Assembly (NCBI GenBank): GCA_963969595.1
Contig: OZ018411.1
Coordinates: 28,469,445-28,533,444 of the forward strand
DNA length: 64,000 nt
From: Neckera pumila
Lineage: Eukaryota; Streptophyta; Bryopsida; Hypnales; Neckeraceae
Direction of reading: 5' to 3'
Of the stretch, positions 24,600-37,402 are shown one piece after another (positions within the stretch are counted from its first letter, which is position 1; every line of letters starts with the position of its first letter). The notes beneath the pieces are model-generated. The model was given only the letters and a program-made list of their open reading frames with translations. It was not told the DNA's origin and did not search any database. The translations under genes and the position numbers were made by a program.

Positions 24600-25135
24600 A
24601 TTTTTTGTGGAAAAATTAAAATCATAGGCTGTAGATTGTTTATTACAACATTGCAACCATTGGGATTGACATTTTTCAATTCCATAACTAAATTCTTAAC
24701 AATTTAGTATTTTGAATAGTTTTCTATTTTTTTCTATTTACCATTTTTTTTCCTATATGTTGCTCTACTCCAAATGGTGTGAAATTTTTCAAGTATATAT
24801 CCAACTTGCCTAGAAAAATGAATCCAAAAAGCTCCACCATTTTGGACATCTTTTCATAGAATAGCGAGCTTGTGAAGTGCAGCTGCCTTATTTTTTTGTA
24901 GGGCTAAAAATTTTTTTTTTGTCAATTCAAACACTAATATCTTGTAATTGACATGGTGGAAATGTCTGAAATTTTTTCACACATATATTCTCAAGTCAAT
25001 ATACTACAAGATCCTATGGTTGCATATGTCCAAAAATGGTTTTATTTCAAAATTTGATGCGGCTACTACAAATGGCAATTTTAGAACGTTTTTGGTGAAA
25101 ACATAGTCATGGAACTTTAGAGATTAATTGAAACG
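24600..25135 (+). repeat. Dispersed AT-rich repeat, copy A
   Basis: It shares more than 500 bp with 28720-29235 and, inverted, with 33480-34030. Landmarks in order: TGTAGATTGTTTATTACA, TCTTAACAATTTAGT, TTCCTATATGTTG, GTCAATTCAAAC, ACTACAAGATCCTA and AAAACATAGTCA. Shorter relatives occur near 27600-27960 and 59600-59826. No coding capacity; class unknown. Confidence 0.8.
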
Positions 25136-25372
25136 GTGGGATTTGGCAGTTGTTCTTCTAGAAACAAGATCCACATCCTAGCTGCAAAGAGCCTTGGAGA
25201 ATCTAGAACAATATTAGAACAATTATTTGCACTTTCATAGCTGCAGCTTTTGACTTTTCAAATTCTTAGGGTCACCATTTTGTTCAGTAATTGAGGTCCA
25301 TGTTTGGATATGTCTCAAAGTATTATTGGAGATTACATCACTAGATGAAGTCCATGTATTTTTTACTTTTCT

Positions 25373-25770
25373 CTTGTCTACGTTGATGGATCTTGTTAGA
25401 CATTCAATGTAACAATTTGCATTTTTACATCAACAATGACGTCCAAAGTAACATCTTAATGCACTACAAGAAAAAGGGGTGTTTTAAGTGAGTTTTTAAG
25501 TATATTCCTAGACACATGATTTTAAATAATAACCTTTAAGGAGATTTTCAGCAAAATTTTACTTAAAAAACATGTGTTTTTAATAAAATTTTGCTGAAAA
25601 TCTCCTTAAAGGTCATTACTTAAAATCATGTGTCTAGGACTATACTTAAAAATTTACTTAAAACACCCCTTTCTCTTGTAGTGATGTTACATTGGATGTC
25701 ATTGTTGACCATCATAAAAATGTGGGTTATTACATTGAATGTCTAACGAAAATCCGTCAACTTAGACACG
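25373..25770. repeat. Outer inverted repeat around the CACTA-type MITE
   Basis: Flanks of the MITE at 25462-25683 are themselves inverted copies of each other: the left arm (25373-25461) and right arm (25684-25770) both read TTAGACATTCAATGTAA and ATCCAATGTAACAT-like strings in opposite directions. The core resembles the centre of the second MITE at 50544-50781. Confidence 0.75.
25462..25683. mobile_element. Foldback CACTA-type MITE, 222 bp
   Basis: It begins CACTACAAGAAAAA and ends CTCTTGTAGTG, the terminal motif of CACTA (En/Spm) transposons, and has the superfamily's 3-bp target duplication (ATG on both sides, 25459-25461 and 25684-25686). The arms are inverted repeats of about 100 bp with a short AT-rich loop, so the transcript would be a long hairpin. 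No ORF; non-autonomous. Confidence 0.88.
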
Positions 25771-28444
25771 AATTCCTTCTAGTGCGTTTTCTTTTTTGTT
25801 ACTGCATCTTCCAAAAGGTTTAGGATTTCAGGGCAAGATATTGTACTGTTCTTTGGCGAACTTGTTATTGTCATATTGAGGATGTGATGTTTCCATATAT
25901 TAAACTTGAAGATCAAACCATTTTGTTTGTATTTTATATTGGAACGTTGTCAAGAAATCTCCTAAAAAAACACGCAAGTTTTTATATTTCAATTCAAAGT
26001 TGAATTTCTCTTCTCTAAAAACCTCTTAACCATTGGTTTTTGTGATTGACAATTCAAAGTTTGGACTTAGCTTAAATGTGCACAAGAAATGCTCATGGTC
26101 TCGAGTAGCAATTTTTGCCATTAATAGAGAAAACAACGGGACATTAAGATTTTGGTGTGTACAAACTCATTGTGGTTCCAATTCCACATTTGTTATAACA
26201 ACAAATAAATTGCTTTCTCGGCACTCTACTCTCATGCACAGCTTTTCTTGCACCCTATAACTTTAGTTTTCTAGTAATCCTACAAACAAAGTAATAAATT
26301 TGAACAATATCCCTGTTTTAAAGTCAATTCTTATACTCAAGATGTTTTGCTTAAAGAAATGTATGTTCTAGGATGGTCATCCATTTAGTGAAGGAAAGGG
26401 AACTCAATGAATGATCCATGGTGCAGACTTGTTGTCATAACATGGGATATGTGGAGAAAAGCAAAGCCCAATATTCAATTGTTCTCAAAGAATGCAAAAG
26501 GTTTCGATATATTGTGGTCTCTCCCAATATGTTCATTGATCATATCTTCTAGAGATGATCTTTTTTCCATTCCCTACTTTTTTCTCTTTCTAAAAAAAAT
26601 ATGATGTTTTTCTTTTGCTATATTGAATTCAAAAAAGCAATGGGAGGTTTACTAGAATTTGAAGAATGTAAACAAATATTGTAAGACTGAAATTAAGCGT
26701 TTAGCTATAGAAAGACAAGAGTTTAAACCTTGCATCCTTCTTTCCATCAATACAAAGATGATTATTTTTAAAATTGCTTGTAAACTTGGTGGATTGTTGT
26801 GTTTTCAAGGGCTGAGGAAATTGTGCTGGTAACTTTTAGAAAACTCAATTAGAGTAATCTCTCTCTATTTGGGCTCTTTTTCTATTGACATTTCTAAACT
26901 ATTGACAATCAATATGCAAGGGCTTTCGTGAAGATAGGTAGCTTTTGAGACATGTACGGAGTGTACTAATGTTTCAATTGGAAGTGCCACTAGTCATTGG
27001 ATTTAATTTAGTATGAAGTCAAGCTTGTATAACCTCTATATACATTAGTTCTTGCATTTTTTGTGTAGAATACACAAAACACCACGTTGCTACTAAAATT
27101 GAGCTTCCGAGACCTTTAATCCTTAAGCTCTCCAACATCTATATTCAAAATGATGAATAATGTGCTTTACGTCGATTTTCTCCAAATATCTTTTTATTTA
27201 CTTAAAATAATTCTAAAATCTTTAAAAGACAATATAATATTTGTATAACAATTTGGAATAAATTAATCCATAAAGTCCTCCTTGGATGTAAAGGACAAAT
27301 GGAAATTTAGATAAGCTTGTAGGATCTCAATTTTTGGTGTGATTTTTTGAGATTTTTTCTCAAGATAGAAAAACAGATTAGCTTTTTGAAATGTAATTTT
27401 ATTTCTAGAAGTGTCCAAGAGCAAAATTTATGCCATTAAATTTGAAAATAGTTGAGTCTAGACATTACAAAAAATCATGAATACTCAAAATAATTTTTTT
27501 CAATTTTTTCTCATAGAATATATTCTTTCCTATGTAAATTTTTGATTCACATCATTTGGATAAGTAACAAAAAGGTTAAAGGAATATTTTGTTTGTGTAC
27601 ATTTAAAACATCATTGTGAAAAATGATTTTATTGGCTTTATTATTGAATTTAATTTTCACAATTTTTCAAAAATCAAAGGTCCACAAGATTTAATTTGTA
27701 TGCTAAAAGCATTTAACTATTGGGATTTTTGTATTTCCAAAGGGTTTCAATTGTCATTGCAAATGCTAATGTCTACCTTCCAATCTAGGCAATCATACTT
27801 TATAAAAATTTTACTACATGTTCTTAAGCAAGTTTCTTATAAAATCCTACAATTTTGTACCCCAAAGTTTTATTTTTCATTTTTTTTGCCTCTATGCAAT
27901 AGAAATGACAATTTTGAGGAGTTTTTGAGGAAAAAAGCTTCTCAGTCTTTAAAGTCAAGTTTGTCAAAAAGTGCCATTTGACATCTTCTGCTTAAATTAG
28001 AATGACGCAAACTTCTAAAATTTTGACGTAAAAAATTAATTTCAACACATGCTTGTTGAATAAGACCCTCATGTACAATAAACAAAATTCTAAAAAAGAT
28101 TTAGCCACGATAACCTTTAAAGATTTGGCAAGCAAATGCACTCTTGCATTTTTAGTGTATTTGATATGAAAGGTTCGTGAATTAGGGTATACAATAGTGA
28201 TAATAATTTATTTTTGCTTAATTGGATCCAATGACACATAAACACTCCCAATTTGAATCACTATTACACCTTCAACATTTCTTAAAAGTTAACCCCTAAA
28301 GCTCTAAACATGCTTTTTTGAGAACATAAGGTTTTGGGGCAGCTCACTACAAGCGGAGTTTTTAATTTTTTTCTTTGAAATTTTCACACAACATTTTTCT
28401 GAGGAGTAGCTTTAAGGCCCAACAATTTTTAAAAAATTTTACTA
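25771..28444. other. AT-rich DNA, no supported gene
   Basis: ORFs up to 121 codons occur but are Phe/Ile/Lys-rich, start anywhere and show no domain. 27600-27960 is a diverged relative of the dispersed repeat. Confidence 0.55.
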
Positions 28445-29235
28445 CATGATTAAAAAGTTATTGCATGATATGTCATTTTCATTGCTTGACGGGCAGCCCG
28501 GGCAGCAAAAACAACTTCTTCGAAAACACTTTTTAAGAAAATAAAAATTTGAAATTGGTTCTTTAGATTTATATGTATGCGGGAAGCTTTGAATCATTCC
28601 ATTTGGATCTATGAGTCAAAAGTTATGAGGATTCTTAGTTTGAAGGTAGTTATGGAATCTCAACTCTAAAATAAACTTTGAAGTCCTTTATTTAACTCAA
28701 TTTTCAATATTTTTGAAAAAAAATAAAAACATTAGGTGTAGATTGTTTATTACAGCATTACAACGTTGAGATTGGCATTTTTCAATTTCATAAATAAATT
28801 CTTAACAATTTAGTGTTTTGAATCATTTTCTACCTCTTCCTATTTACTATTTTTTTCCTATATGTTGTACAATTCCAAATGATCTGAAATTTTTCAAGTG
28901 TGTAGCCAACTTGCCTTCAAAAATAAATTCAAAGAATAACCACCATTTTAGACATTTTTTCATGCAAATGTGACCTTGTGAAGGGCACCTGCCTGTCTTT
29001 TCACAGGGACAAAAAAAGGATTTTTGTCAATTCAAACGCTATTATCTTGCAATCCACATGGTGGGAAATTCTGAAATTTTTTCCACATCTTCTTAAACAA
29101 GTTTACTACAAGATCCTACGGTTACATGTGTCCAAAAATGCTTTTTGTCTACAATTTGACACTAGTATTAGAAATGGCAGTTTTGGAGCGTTTTTATGAA
29201 AACATAGTCAAAAACCTTTAGGGGTTTAAAAACCG
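28445..29235 (+). repeat. Dispersed AT-rich repeat, copy B (left of the MYND gene)
   Basis: About 790 bp from AAAAAGTTATTGCATGATAT to CCTTTAGGGGTTTAA. It is matched along its length by the inverted copy at 33480-34270, so the two copies form an inverted pair around a 4.2-kb core that contains the MYND gene. Confidence 0.8.
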
Positions 29236-29399
29236 TCAAATGTGTATAGTACTGTGTTTGCAAATGATAAGGTTGAGATGCCAAAATGGCATTCTAATAA
29301 AAGATGTCACTTGTTGAGTAACCAATCCAATAGTATATACTTTATAATATTTTAATACATTATTCGTATTCTGAAAGTCAAATACAATACCGTATATAC

Positions 29400-31198
29400 G
29401 ATTCCACAACCCACTTGGTTTCCGTACCTTCTTTGTTTTGGTTCGTCACTGGACCACGACCCGTGAGAAGAAGTCGGCCAAGCCGACTGTTCTAGAAGAA
29501 GCCCGAGCTCTACCGACGCTAAGCTTACCCTAAAGCAAGCAGCACTTGCACACTATCGCCAGAGCTTGATCTCCGGCCGTGTCGACATTTCACTTCGCCA
29601 TTCTCCCCGCCCGCCATTTCCACTGCTTCCGAGTTTTCCGACGCTCATTTCTTCGGAGCCGAGACTTGCGAATTTGCTTGCCGTTCTCTGGTGCGTTGTG
29701 GCGCTTGTTTTGGGCAGTTCGATGATTGGGATTGATCGGATTGCTGCGGTGAGTTTCCTCTTCCTTCGAGCTGTTTTCAGCGTCATGGTTGCTCGTTTTC
29801 TTTCCTTGCGCGCTTGGGTCGGTAAATTGGTCACTATGTAGGTCTTTAGGGTTTGTTGAATTTGAGTTTTTTAGGGCTTGAGTGCTCAAAGAAGCTGCCT
29901 CTAATTGATCTTTTCAGCTGAAAGCGTGAACTTCGTGTGCCTCTTTGTTTGAAGATAGTTCTTTCCTCTTGTTGTTAGTGAACACTGTTGGGATTCCGTC
30001 AAAATCCGCACCTGCCGGGGTTAGGCTTCAGCTTAATTTTTGGAGGTTTTAGGGATTGAATGCTCAAAATGGCTGCTTCCTTAAGGTTTCCCTTTCGCCC
30101 TCCAGAGCTGAAAGGGTGAACCTTTTGTGCGGCTCCTTTGATTTGTGAATATGTTGGGATTTTGATAAGTCGGTACGTGTCTGGCTTAAGCCTCAGCTAG
30201 GTTTGAGTTTCTGGGAGCGGGATTTGTGCATACAGATTGTGTATTTTGAGAGGAAGTGAGTGTCGGGTGTTGGTGGCTGGTGGTTGGTGCCGGAAATATA
30301 GGGAGAGAAGAGCCTTGTCTTTGCACCTTCTGAACATCTACCCTGAGGTTGGTGGACCAAGAATGAGCGGTTGCTTGGAGGAGAGTTGTACTGCTTCAAT
30401 CACAAGTTGCTGGAGTCGGTGGACTCGGTCATGGGTCAGCAGTGCTGAGAATGTTTTTGGAGTGGGCTACTATTTTCAGATGGTTGGCATCAAGTTCTGG
30501 AACAGTCGGTTGTAGCTTTGATCGGGTCGCGAAGTGATTTTGACGATGGATTTATTTGTTAGTTGTTATTTATTCAGCGGTTGTTGTTTGTCGTAGTTGG
30601 GAAACGAATTGGCGGAACAGTGTGTAGGCGCTGGAGAAACGGGTTTCGGCAGGCTATGGTTCGGCTGAATATGACTGCCTAGGTTTGTTTTGCGTGGAAT
30701 TAACGTAGAGGATACAGTTTGCGTCACTTAAAGCATTTTAACCTTTATGTAGGATTGCGTTTTTTTGGAGAATCCGTATAGGACTCTGGAAAGATTACTT
30801 TGGGTTCATGAGGCAAGGCTGTTGAGATTAAATTTTTATCACTATCCGTGAATTTCTTATGCAATCATTTGTAGTGGGAGGTTTAGGAGCTCTATAAAGT
30901 GACTAAATAACCCCATTTCCATTCGAAGTATCTATGGCCATAGCCATTTAGCTAAGTCGTGCTTAGTCTACTTGCTACCAATCCAACCAAGTATGTGAAT
31001 AGATGAGTTGCTGTTGGGTAGTATTGGAGACGGTATTAACTCCGGAACAATTTGGGGTATGTCGGTAGAGGTCATTGTGATTGGATTTTGATGTGAGGGA
31101 GGGTGTTCTGTTTGGGGCTCTCAGGAAGAGCTTGGGAAGTAGCTGGCGAAGGAGGGGTATTCGATTGAAGCAAGATTGCGGGGGGTAGTGCAATCCCG
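29400..31198 (+). promoter_or_regulatory. GC-richer promoter and leader region of the MYND gene
   Basis: Base composition changes abruptly near 29400 from about 25-30% GC to a much GC-richer sequence that continues into the MYND ORF. Candidate splice donors exist (for example TGCTGCG|GTGAGTTTCC near 29749), so a leader intron is possible. Short ORFs here run on both strands with no domain. An in-frame TGA precedes the MYND ATG. A 280-bp repeat (30747-31022) lies in the leader. Confidence 0.45.
30747..31022 (+). repeat. 280-bp dispersed repeat, copy 1
   Basis: It shares landmarks with 36951-37235 and 39261-39540 in the same order and strand: ATGTAGGA, AGAT(T/C)(A/G)CTTTGGGT, TTATCA...GAATTTC, AGTGGGAG, GCTAAGTCGTGCTTA and GAATAGATGAGTTG. 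It ends at the same place in all three copies. Confidence 0.8.
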
Positions 31199-32059
31199 AT
31201 GAAAGGGGCGCGCCGGTGCGGGCCTGTGGAGCATGCCTTCGAGGACACTGGAGAAGACGACAGTGACGTACACGATCGTTTCGCTGGCGTCAAAGCTGCG
31301 CTACTAGCGCACCGGGAGAAGCTAATAGCTGCTGCCAAAGCGGGGAAGTCTCTGGATAGTGACACCAGAACCGGTGCTCAGTACAATTTCACGGCTTATG
31401 ATGGTGATCAGGACTCAGCTGCAGCGCTGTCTGCATTGTCCGTGAAAGCTTGTGCACATTGCAATAGTGGCGGGAAATTGATGATCTGTACAGGATGCAG
31501 GAATACATATTACTGCTCTCGGGAGCATCAGAGTGCTGATTGGCGCAATGGCCACAAAGATACTTGCAAGACGGGAGGCTCCCGACCTCCAACAACGGCA
31601 CCGTCACCTCCTCCCAGAGAGATCTTAGAGCCGGGAGAGAGGCCCCTCAGCATAGAGATGCTTGAATTGGCTGAGTTGTTCAAGTCAGTTCATAAGGACA
31701 TGCCAGAAGAAAACAAAGAGGGTGCGCTTCGGAAGGTTATTCATGTGTGCGAGCTAATTATAAAGCGAGGCAATCCGGATAATATTCCTATCCCTCAAGT
31801 ATTCTACATGCTTCAGGAGGCCCGACAAATGATTCGCCCCTTTGTAGCTGAGAGAGAAGGTAGAGAAGCCAGAGAAGCTAGCTTAGGCCAAATTGAGCCG
31901 CAATCCGAGCCTGAGGTGAAGCTGAAGTCTAAGGTTGAGTCCAAGCCGAAGGCCGAGTCGACATCGCGTGTTGAGACAAGTGCCAAGCAACAGTCTGCAA
32001 AGCATACCACATCATCGAAGAAGAAGTCTGGCAAGAAGGGAAGGCGACGAGTGCCATGA
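31199..32059 (+). CDS. MYND zinc-finger protein, 286 aa
   Basis: An uninterrupted ORF. The ATG at 31199 is the first after an in-frame TGA about 40 bases upstream. Residues 85-123 form a complete MYND zinc finger: C85-x2-C88, C97-x2-C100, C106 and H110 (YYCSREH), then W115, H119 and C123. MYND fingers bind proline-containing peptides of partner proteins rather than DNA. The N-terminus (1-50) is a charged helix; residues 125-140 are Pro/Ser/Thr-rich, a plausible linker. Residues 150-215 look helical (LSIEMLELAELFKSV; FYMLQEARQMI). The tail (216-286) is Lys/Ser/Glu-rich and ends in a basic KKKSGKKGRRR segment likely to act as a nuclear signal. There is no SET domain, so it is not an SMYD methyltransferase. 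Partner unknown. Confidence 0.88.
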   Translation: MKGARRCGPVEHAFEDTGEDDSDVHDRFAGVKAALLAHREKLIAAAKAGKSLDSDTRTGAQYNFTAYDGDQDSAAALSALSVKACAHCNSGGKLMICTGCRNTYYCSREHQSADWRNGHKDTCKTGGSRPPTTAPSPPPREILEPGERPLSIEMLELAELFKSVHKDMPEENKEGALRKVIHVCELIIKRGNPDNIPIPQVFYMLQEARQMIRPFVAEREGREAREASLGQIEPQSEPEVKLKSKVESKPKAESTSRVETSAKQQSAKHTTSSKKKSGKKGRRRVP

Positions 32060-32689
32060 AGGCTTTCATGCCGTGTGTTCCTAACCGTCATTTCCTTGTT
32101 CTGCTGACTAGTGCTAATTCTGAGCTACTTCCAAGTAGCTGACGATTTAGGCCATCCTCTACGCCAGACGATTTGCAGTGTAAAATGGATGCCAATCGAT
32201 TACGTGCCCCTCTCGAACGCTTGCCAGCAATGTGGCCAGGTATTCTTGCGATACGCTGTTCGCTGACACGAATTCAGTCCATCAGGGAGGAATTTGTTGT
32301 GTATTATCTTGGCTCCTTTCGCATGCTTCTACAGGCGACACGGTTCTTGCTCTTTACTGAAACTAATAGCTAAAGCAGGTCCACTCTCCATATTATCCTT
32401 TTGACTGTATCCCAGGTCGGCTTTGTTGACCAACTTGTTAATTCGTAATGGTATTCGCTCTGGTTTCTGAACAGCCACTTCTGATTTGGTTCCAATGTTT
32501 CTAGCGGACAGGCTGCTGAGTGTTCCAGTTTTTTGTTCCACTTCTGATCTGGTGTAGGGGTTTTGAAATGAATCATGCTTGAGAGGAAATATCAATGAGA
32601 AATGTCATGTGACCCTAACAACGCTCTAGAAACAAGAGTTGCTGGTGCGACGTCCAGTATTGGATAATTAATGCTTTCACATCACTTAA

Positions 32690-32930
32690 GTAGTTTGATC
32701 TAAAAGTGCCCATGCCCTAAAGGTGCAAGGTGCCCATGCTCTAAAAGCGAGGTACATTTTACTTTCTTCAGTGTACCAACAGTGTACATTTGAGGAGGTG
32801 GTTCTTTTTAGTGACCACTGTGTTTCAACTTCAAAAGTGTGTAACTAATTTCATGAAGGTCTAAAAAAATGAAACGACTTGGATTAGATGCCAATTCCAA
32901 CTATCTTCCAACAATTTCTTCCTACAAAAA
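32690..32930 (+). repeat. Repeat shared with the right end of the 16.8-kb element
   Basis: About 240 bp resemble 58745-59015 in the same orientation: TCTAAAAG(C/T)G, AGTGTACATTTGAGGA, TTTCAACTTCAAAA, AAACGACTT and TTAGATGCCAATTCCA. The partner lies just inside the right terminus of the transposon at 42.5-59.3 kb, so this copy may be a fragment of a related element or a repeat that inserted in both places. Confidence 0.7.
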
Positions 32931-33479
32931 TTGATGGAAAATTGTTTAAGGAATTTACCTTCCTTTAAATGGCAATCAGCTCTTAAAATCGTTTCAAGAA
33001 GTTCATCTTCAAATGGTCGCTTTTATCATACTACCTTAGATCTTCTCCAAGGAGGAGGGGCCACTTTGTTTTCTAATTTAATCATCTCAGATAAGTGTAT
33101 TGACCAACATAAAGGTACTATAGAATTGTTATTTGAATTGTAATTGATATGAATGTATGTATGTGAAAGTCTAAGAATTTATTGATTTTTTTTAAACTTT
33201 CTTTATTTGTTTTTTAGAAAATTATTATGTAGAAGCAAGTACGAGAGTGAAGGGAAAACTAAATTGTTTGTAGCTCTAAGATGGAATTTAATTTGTCTTG
33301 TCTTTTAGAGATATGTGTTAGGATTTCAATATGTTACTTTATAAATTCTTTCATTTATTATAATTAAGAAATAAAAAAAATTGTTGAATATGTTACAAAT
33401 CAAATTTGAGGTTAGTCTCTGTCTTTAAGGTTTAGGATTTTTTTTTGCTCTTCATTGTCATTGTAAACCAATTTGAAAC

Positions 33480-34270
33480 CAATCTAAGATTTTTGGCTTA
33501 ACTCCTAAAGTTTCATGACTATGTAATCACCAAAAACGCTCTAAAACTGCCATTTCTAATACACCAAATTTTTGGAAAAAAACAATTTTTGACACATATA
33601 ACTATAGGATCTTGTAGTATGATATTTTGAAAACATGTGGTAAGAATTTCAAAAAACTCCGCCATATGGATCATAAGATATAAGCATTCTAAGTCTTGAA
33701 AACCATTTTTTCAATCCTGCAAAAAACTGGGCAGCTGCACTTTGCAAGCTCACTTTTCAATGAAAAGATGCCAATAAAGGTGGTGCTTCTTTGAATTCAG
33801 TTTCCTAAACAAGTTGTCTACATGCTTGAAAGATTTCACATCATTTGGAATTGTACAACATGTAGGAAAAAAATAGTAAGTAGAAAGAAGTAGAAAATGA
33901 TTCAAAATACTACATTGTTAAAAATTTAATTATGGAATTTAAAAATGACAATTCCAATGGTTGTAATGTTGTAATAATCAATCTACATCCTAGGATTTTA
34001 TTTTTTTCCAAAAATATTGAAAATTGAGTTAAATAAACAGCTTTAAAGTTTTTTTTTAGATTAGACAATCCATAACTGCCTGTAAACCCAAAACCCTCAT
34101 AACTTTTGACTCATTGATTGAAATGGAATGACTTAAAGCTTTTCAAGTATATATAAATGTAGAGAACCAATTTCAAAAAAAAAATTCCGGAAAAAATGAT
34201 TTTTTTTATCTGCCCAAACTGCCCAGTTACAATAAAAGGTAACATATTAGGTCACAACTTTTTACTCGTA
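33480..34270 (-). repeat. Dispersed AT-rich repeat, copy C (inverted, right of the MYND gene)
   Basis: Reverse-complement copy of 28445-29235; for example CCTAAAGTTTCATGACTATG, TAGGATCTTGTAGTA and TGTAATAATCAATCTACA mirror landmarks of copies A and B. It forms an inverted pair with copy B. Confidence 0.8.
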
Positions 34271-36950
34271 TTTCAAAATGTCATGAATTTTGGTACACAT
34301 GAAGACATTCCTTGTCCCCACCTTCTCTTAAAATTTCAGCCTCAAATATGGATATCTCTAGTCACACGTACTTGCCCAAAATTTCTATATGGCCAAAAAA
34401 TGCATGTTGGTCCTTTAGGGATTAAACGTGTAGCCTCTATTCATAAGAGCCTAGGATTGATTTTAGATACAAATATTTCTAGTACTTTGAAAATTCTTAG
34501 GTTATTCATAATGTGACTTGAATTACATCGAAGAGAATTTAGAATCCCTTTTAGACTTCTAATGAGATCCAACTAATAGGAATGATGCTCAATTTGCTCA
34601 TTTGATATTTAGGCATTGTTATTTAATGTGTTCAAATCAAGTATCTCCCTCCTATAGCCTTGATGTCACTCATACTTGGCCAGTTGGCCCTAAGGCTTTG
34701 GCATAGGATCTAAGTTGAACTAACTATGCTAATGTATATGAACCTTCAAAATAGATTGGAAGAATTTCTTTTATTATAGATGAAGGTCAAATTTGCAAAG
34801 AAACACTAAAGTAGAATTTCTCATGCCAAATTTTGAAAGATCTATGTCACGAGATTACATATAGCATTTTTATTGGATAAATATGATATAATTTAAGGTA
34901 GGGACACCCAAAAGCACCAAGTACCTAAAAGTATTACTTGATAAGATATTCTCATTAAATATATCTTCTAAATCAATATGCACCTACTTTTGTATTCATG
35001 AAATGGTTTTATAGCATCTATCAAAAGCTTTTGGATCCCACATAACTTTTGTATACATATTTTAAATTCTTTTAATTTGTCTGCTTAGGAGTTTAGATCA
35101 ATTAGTTTGAATGTGAAGCAAATGTGCTTCAAAGAATGATATTATAGCAAGTATGCAAGATATTCTAGAATGACTTTTGAGGAGAGCCAAATTAAAGAAG
35201 TTTGGATGTACATTGAAATCTCTTTTCATTTGCCAATTAAATATCTAAAAATTTAACCAATTTACTGAATAGCATAGCTGAAAAAGTGATAATTTTAGAT
35301 TGTTTTACCTTATACTGATACATTGGCAAAAACACGATGAAAAATCTACAAAATTTCTATTTAGAATAAAAAATAGAGAAAAATTACCAACCTCAGTATT
35401 TGAAAAACTAGTTTAACGTGAGAATTGAATAAAATAGCTAGTAAAAGCTCAAAAAATATCCCCGACACTATAAGTTGTGGACTAGTGTCTACCGCAGGAC
35501 GTGAAATCCCTTCTACAAAGTAACGACCAGTAGGGTGAAAACGCAAAAATTTTATCCCGGGGGGAAACGCAAGAATTTTTTATTTGCCACACATAATAAA
35601 ATTTAAAAATTCTAAATTCATATTTGCAATCTTAAACCCCAAATTAGTTAGGACAAGTCAAGAACATACCTAATCACAGCACATAATAGTTTATTCATTC
35701 CTTTTACTTATACCTCGGAGAACTTTGTTTTCACCCTGTTGGTCAGATTTACTGTCCTGCGTGTCCACCCCTACACAATACCGTCAATTTTTGGAGGGAC
35801 CAAACCAGATAGGTCAGGATCTGTCAGACGGAGCAAAATTTTGGCCTAGATATAAGTTAGAACTTATCCCTACAAGGACAAGCTGGTCTCCGCAAAAATC
35901 ATCCTTTTTGATACAGTGTGCATCATCTACTTTAAGAAAACCAAAAGCACTCATTTGAGGACAAGCTACTGTAGAAAATCTCCCTTTTTTGCACAAAATT
36001 CCAAGGATGAACAATCACACTTCTGTCCTACATTGCCATATTCTTTGTCACTAAGTGTCCGCGGCAACGTTAGAGGGTTAAGTTAAACGCTGTGCTGGAG
36101 CCCTCCCTCGCCCGTTTATCATCTACCGTGGCAGAAAGGAATTTGCACTCTCTGGAGGCGCAATGAGAACTGGCAGCTGACCGTCTGGATAAGAGAACTT
36201 GGATTCCAACATGACCCACCAATCTCTCGCACTCTCCTTCAGTTCTCAATCCCTCGTTTGTTGTCAAGTCGCCAAACTTGTGCAGCTCATCACTTGCGAC
36301 AACAACATCAATTCACAGTCCCCTGCTTGGTGGCCCTCGTCAACCGGCTTTGCAGTTCTTTGTAGAGCTTTCGCTGATGAGTTGTGAACAAGTCCCGAAG
36401 TGGCTGTTCTTAGATCCTTCAATTGCCGTAGAGATCGAGGACGACTTCTGCGTGGGCTTGTAGCACTGCGAATGGGAGGCGGGGACTTTCAAATGATCGC
36501 TGTTTCTTGAATGCTGGCGGAGGGTGAGGTCCAAGAGCTCTCCTTTGGGTGGTTCCGAAGTGAGTGAGAATTTCCATTGCCATCGTCGTTTGGGTCTTGT
36601 CTGATGGTTTAATTGATGACATTCGTTTGGTTTGGTGGGGGTGTGAATGCTGGATTGCCGGTGCTGGAGAGATCGAGCCCTAATATTGGGTTGAAGGGGT
36701 TTGGGCACCTTTTAAGTTTGAATGCCTGATTCGTGTGGATTGGACTTCCAGGGTCGGAGCCATGGCGTATTCTTGCTCGGCAAGGGGGCTTGTTGCGTGT
36801 GAGCCTCTGCAGGTGAGCCTTCACTCGGTTCCATTGCTTTGCTATCAAGCATTGTGAATGACTTGAAAAAACCTTTGTTACGATTCAGGGTAGTATCGGA
36901 GAATTCTAGGTTGAGGGTACTGTTTGTGTTAGTTTAGGCAGGTTAGCCAA
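34271..36950. other. Upstream region of ABA4; no separate gene supported
   Basis: 34271-35990 is AT-rich without a gene. From about 36050 GC content rises. A small ORF from ATG 36211 to TGA 36387 (MTHQSLALSFSSQSL...) looks like a targeting peptide but is not linked in frame to ABA4 and could be leader sequence. Minus-strand ORFs at 36340-36848 are low-complexity and not convincing. Confidence 0.45.
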
Positions 36951-37235
36951 TATGTAGGAGTGTGCTTTCATTGAGAGATCGCGCAATCGAGCTCACTGGA
37001 GAGATCGCTTTGGGTATTACTTGAGATTGAATCCTTATCACCCCGCTTATCACTCTGTACGAATTTCGTATGCAATCATTCGATGTGGGATGCTGAAGAC
37101 CACTATTGAAGGGGTAGTAGACAGACTCATTTTACTTAAAGATCGGTGGGAATAATTGTCTAGCTAAGTCAAGCTTACACCGCTTGCTAATTGAAGGTCA
37201 CCCGAATATATGAATAGATGAGTTGTTATTGGGAA
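36951..37235 (+). repeat. 280-bp dispersed repeat, copy 2 (upstream of ABA4)
   Basis: Same unit as 30747-31022. Similarity to copy 3 continues a further 80 bp (GACAGGATCGG, TTTTAGTATCTTCTA), so copies 2 and 3, which bracket ABA4, are closer to each other than to copy 1. Confidence 0.8.
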
Positions 37236-37402
37236 CGGGGTCAGTCAAGAGGAGACAGGATCGGTTTCCTAACTGTTTTAGTATCTTCTAGCTTCTTTTT
37301 TCTTTTTCTTTTGATACAGTATCTTCTAGCTTACAGTGCATACTGCAGATCTCCAGAAAGTGCACCAACAGTAAAAACGAGAGTCATGAGCGGACGGGGA
37401 TC

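Noticed and set aside
27616..27981. A 121-codon ORF
   Set aside because: Phe/Ile/Lys-rich translation of AT-rich DNA that is itself a diverged copy of the dispersed repeat.
29566..29889. Overlapping ORFs of 91-99 codons on both strands near the MYND promoter
   Set aside because: Open in several frames at once because the region is GC-rich; none has a domain or links to the MYND frame.
31199..32059. SMYD-type lysine methyltransferase
   Set aside because: A MYND finger is present, but no SET-domain motifs occur anywhere in the 286 residues.
36199..36387. A 60-codon ORF upstream of ABA4 as an alternative first exon
   Set aside because: It ends in a stop with no suitable donor in phase with ABA4 exon 2, and exon 1 at 37403 already supplies a transit peptide.
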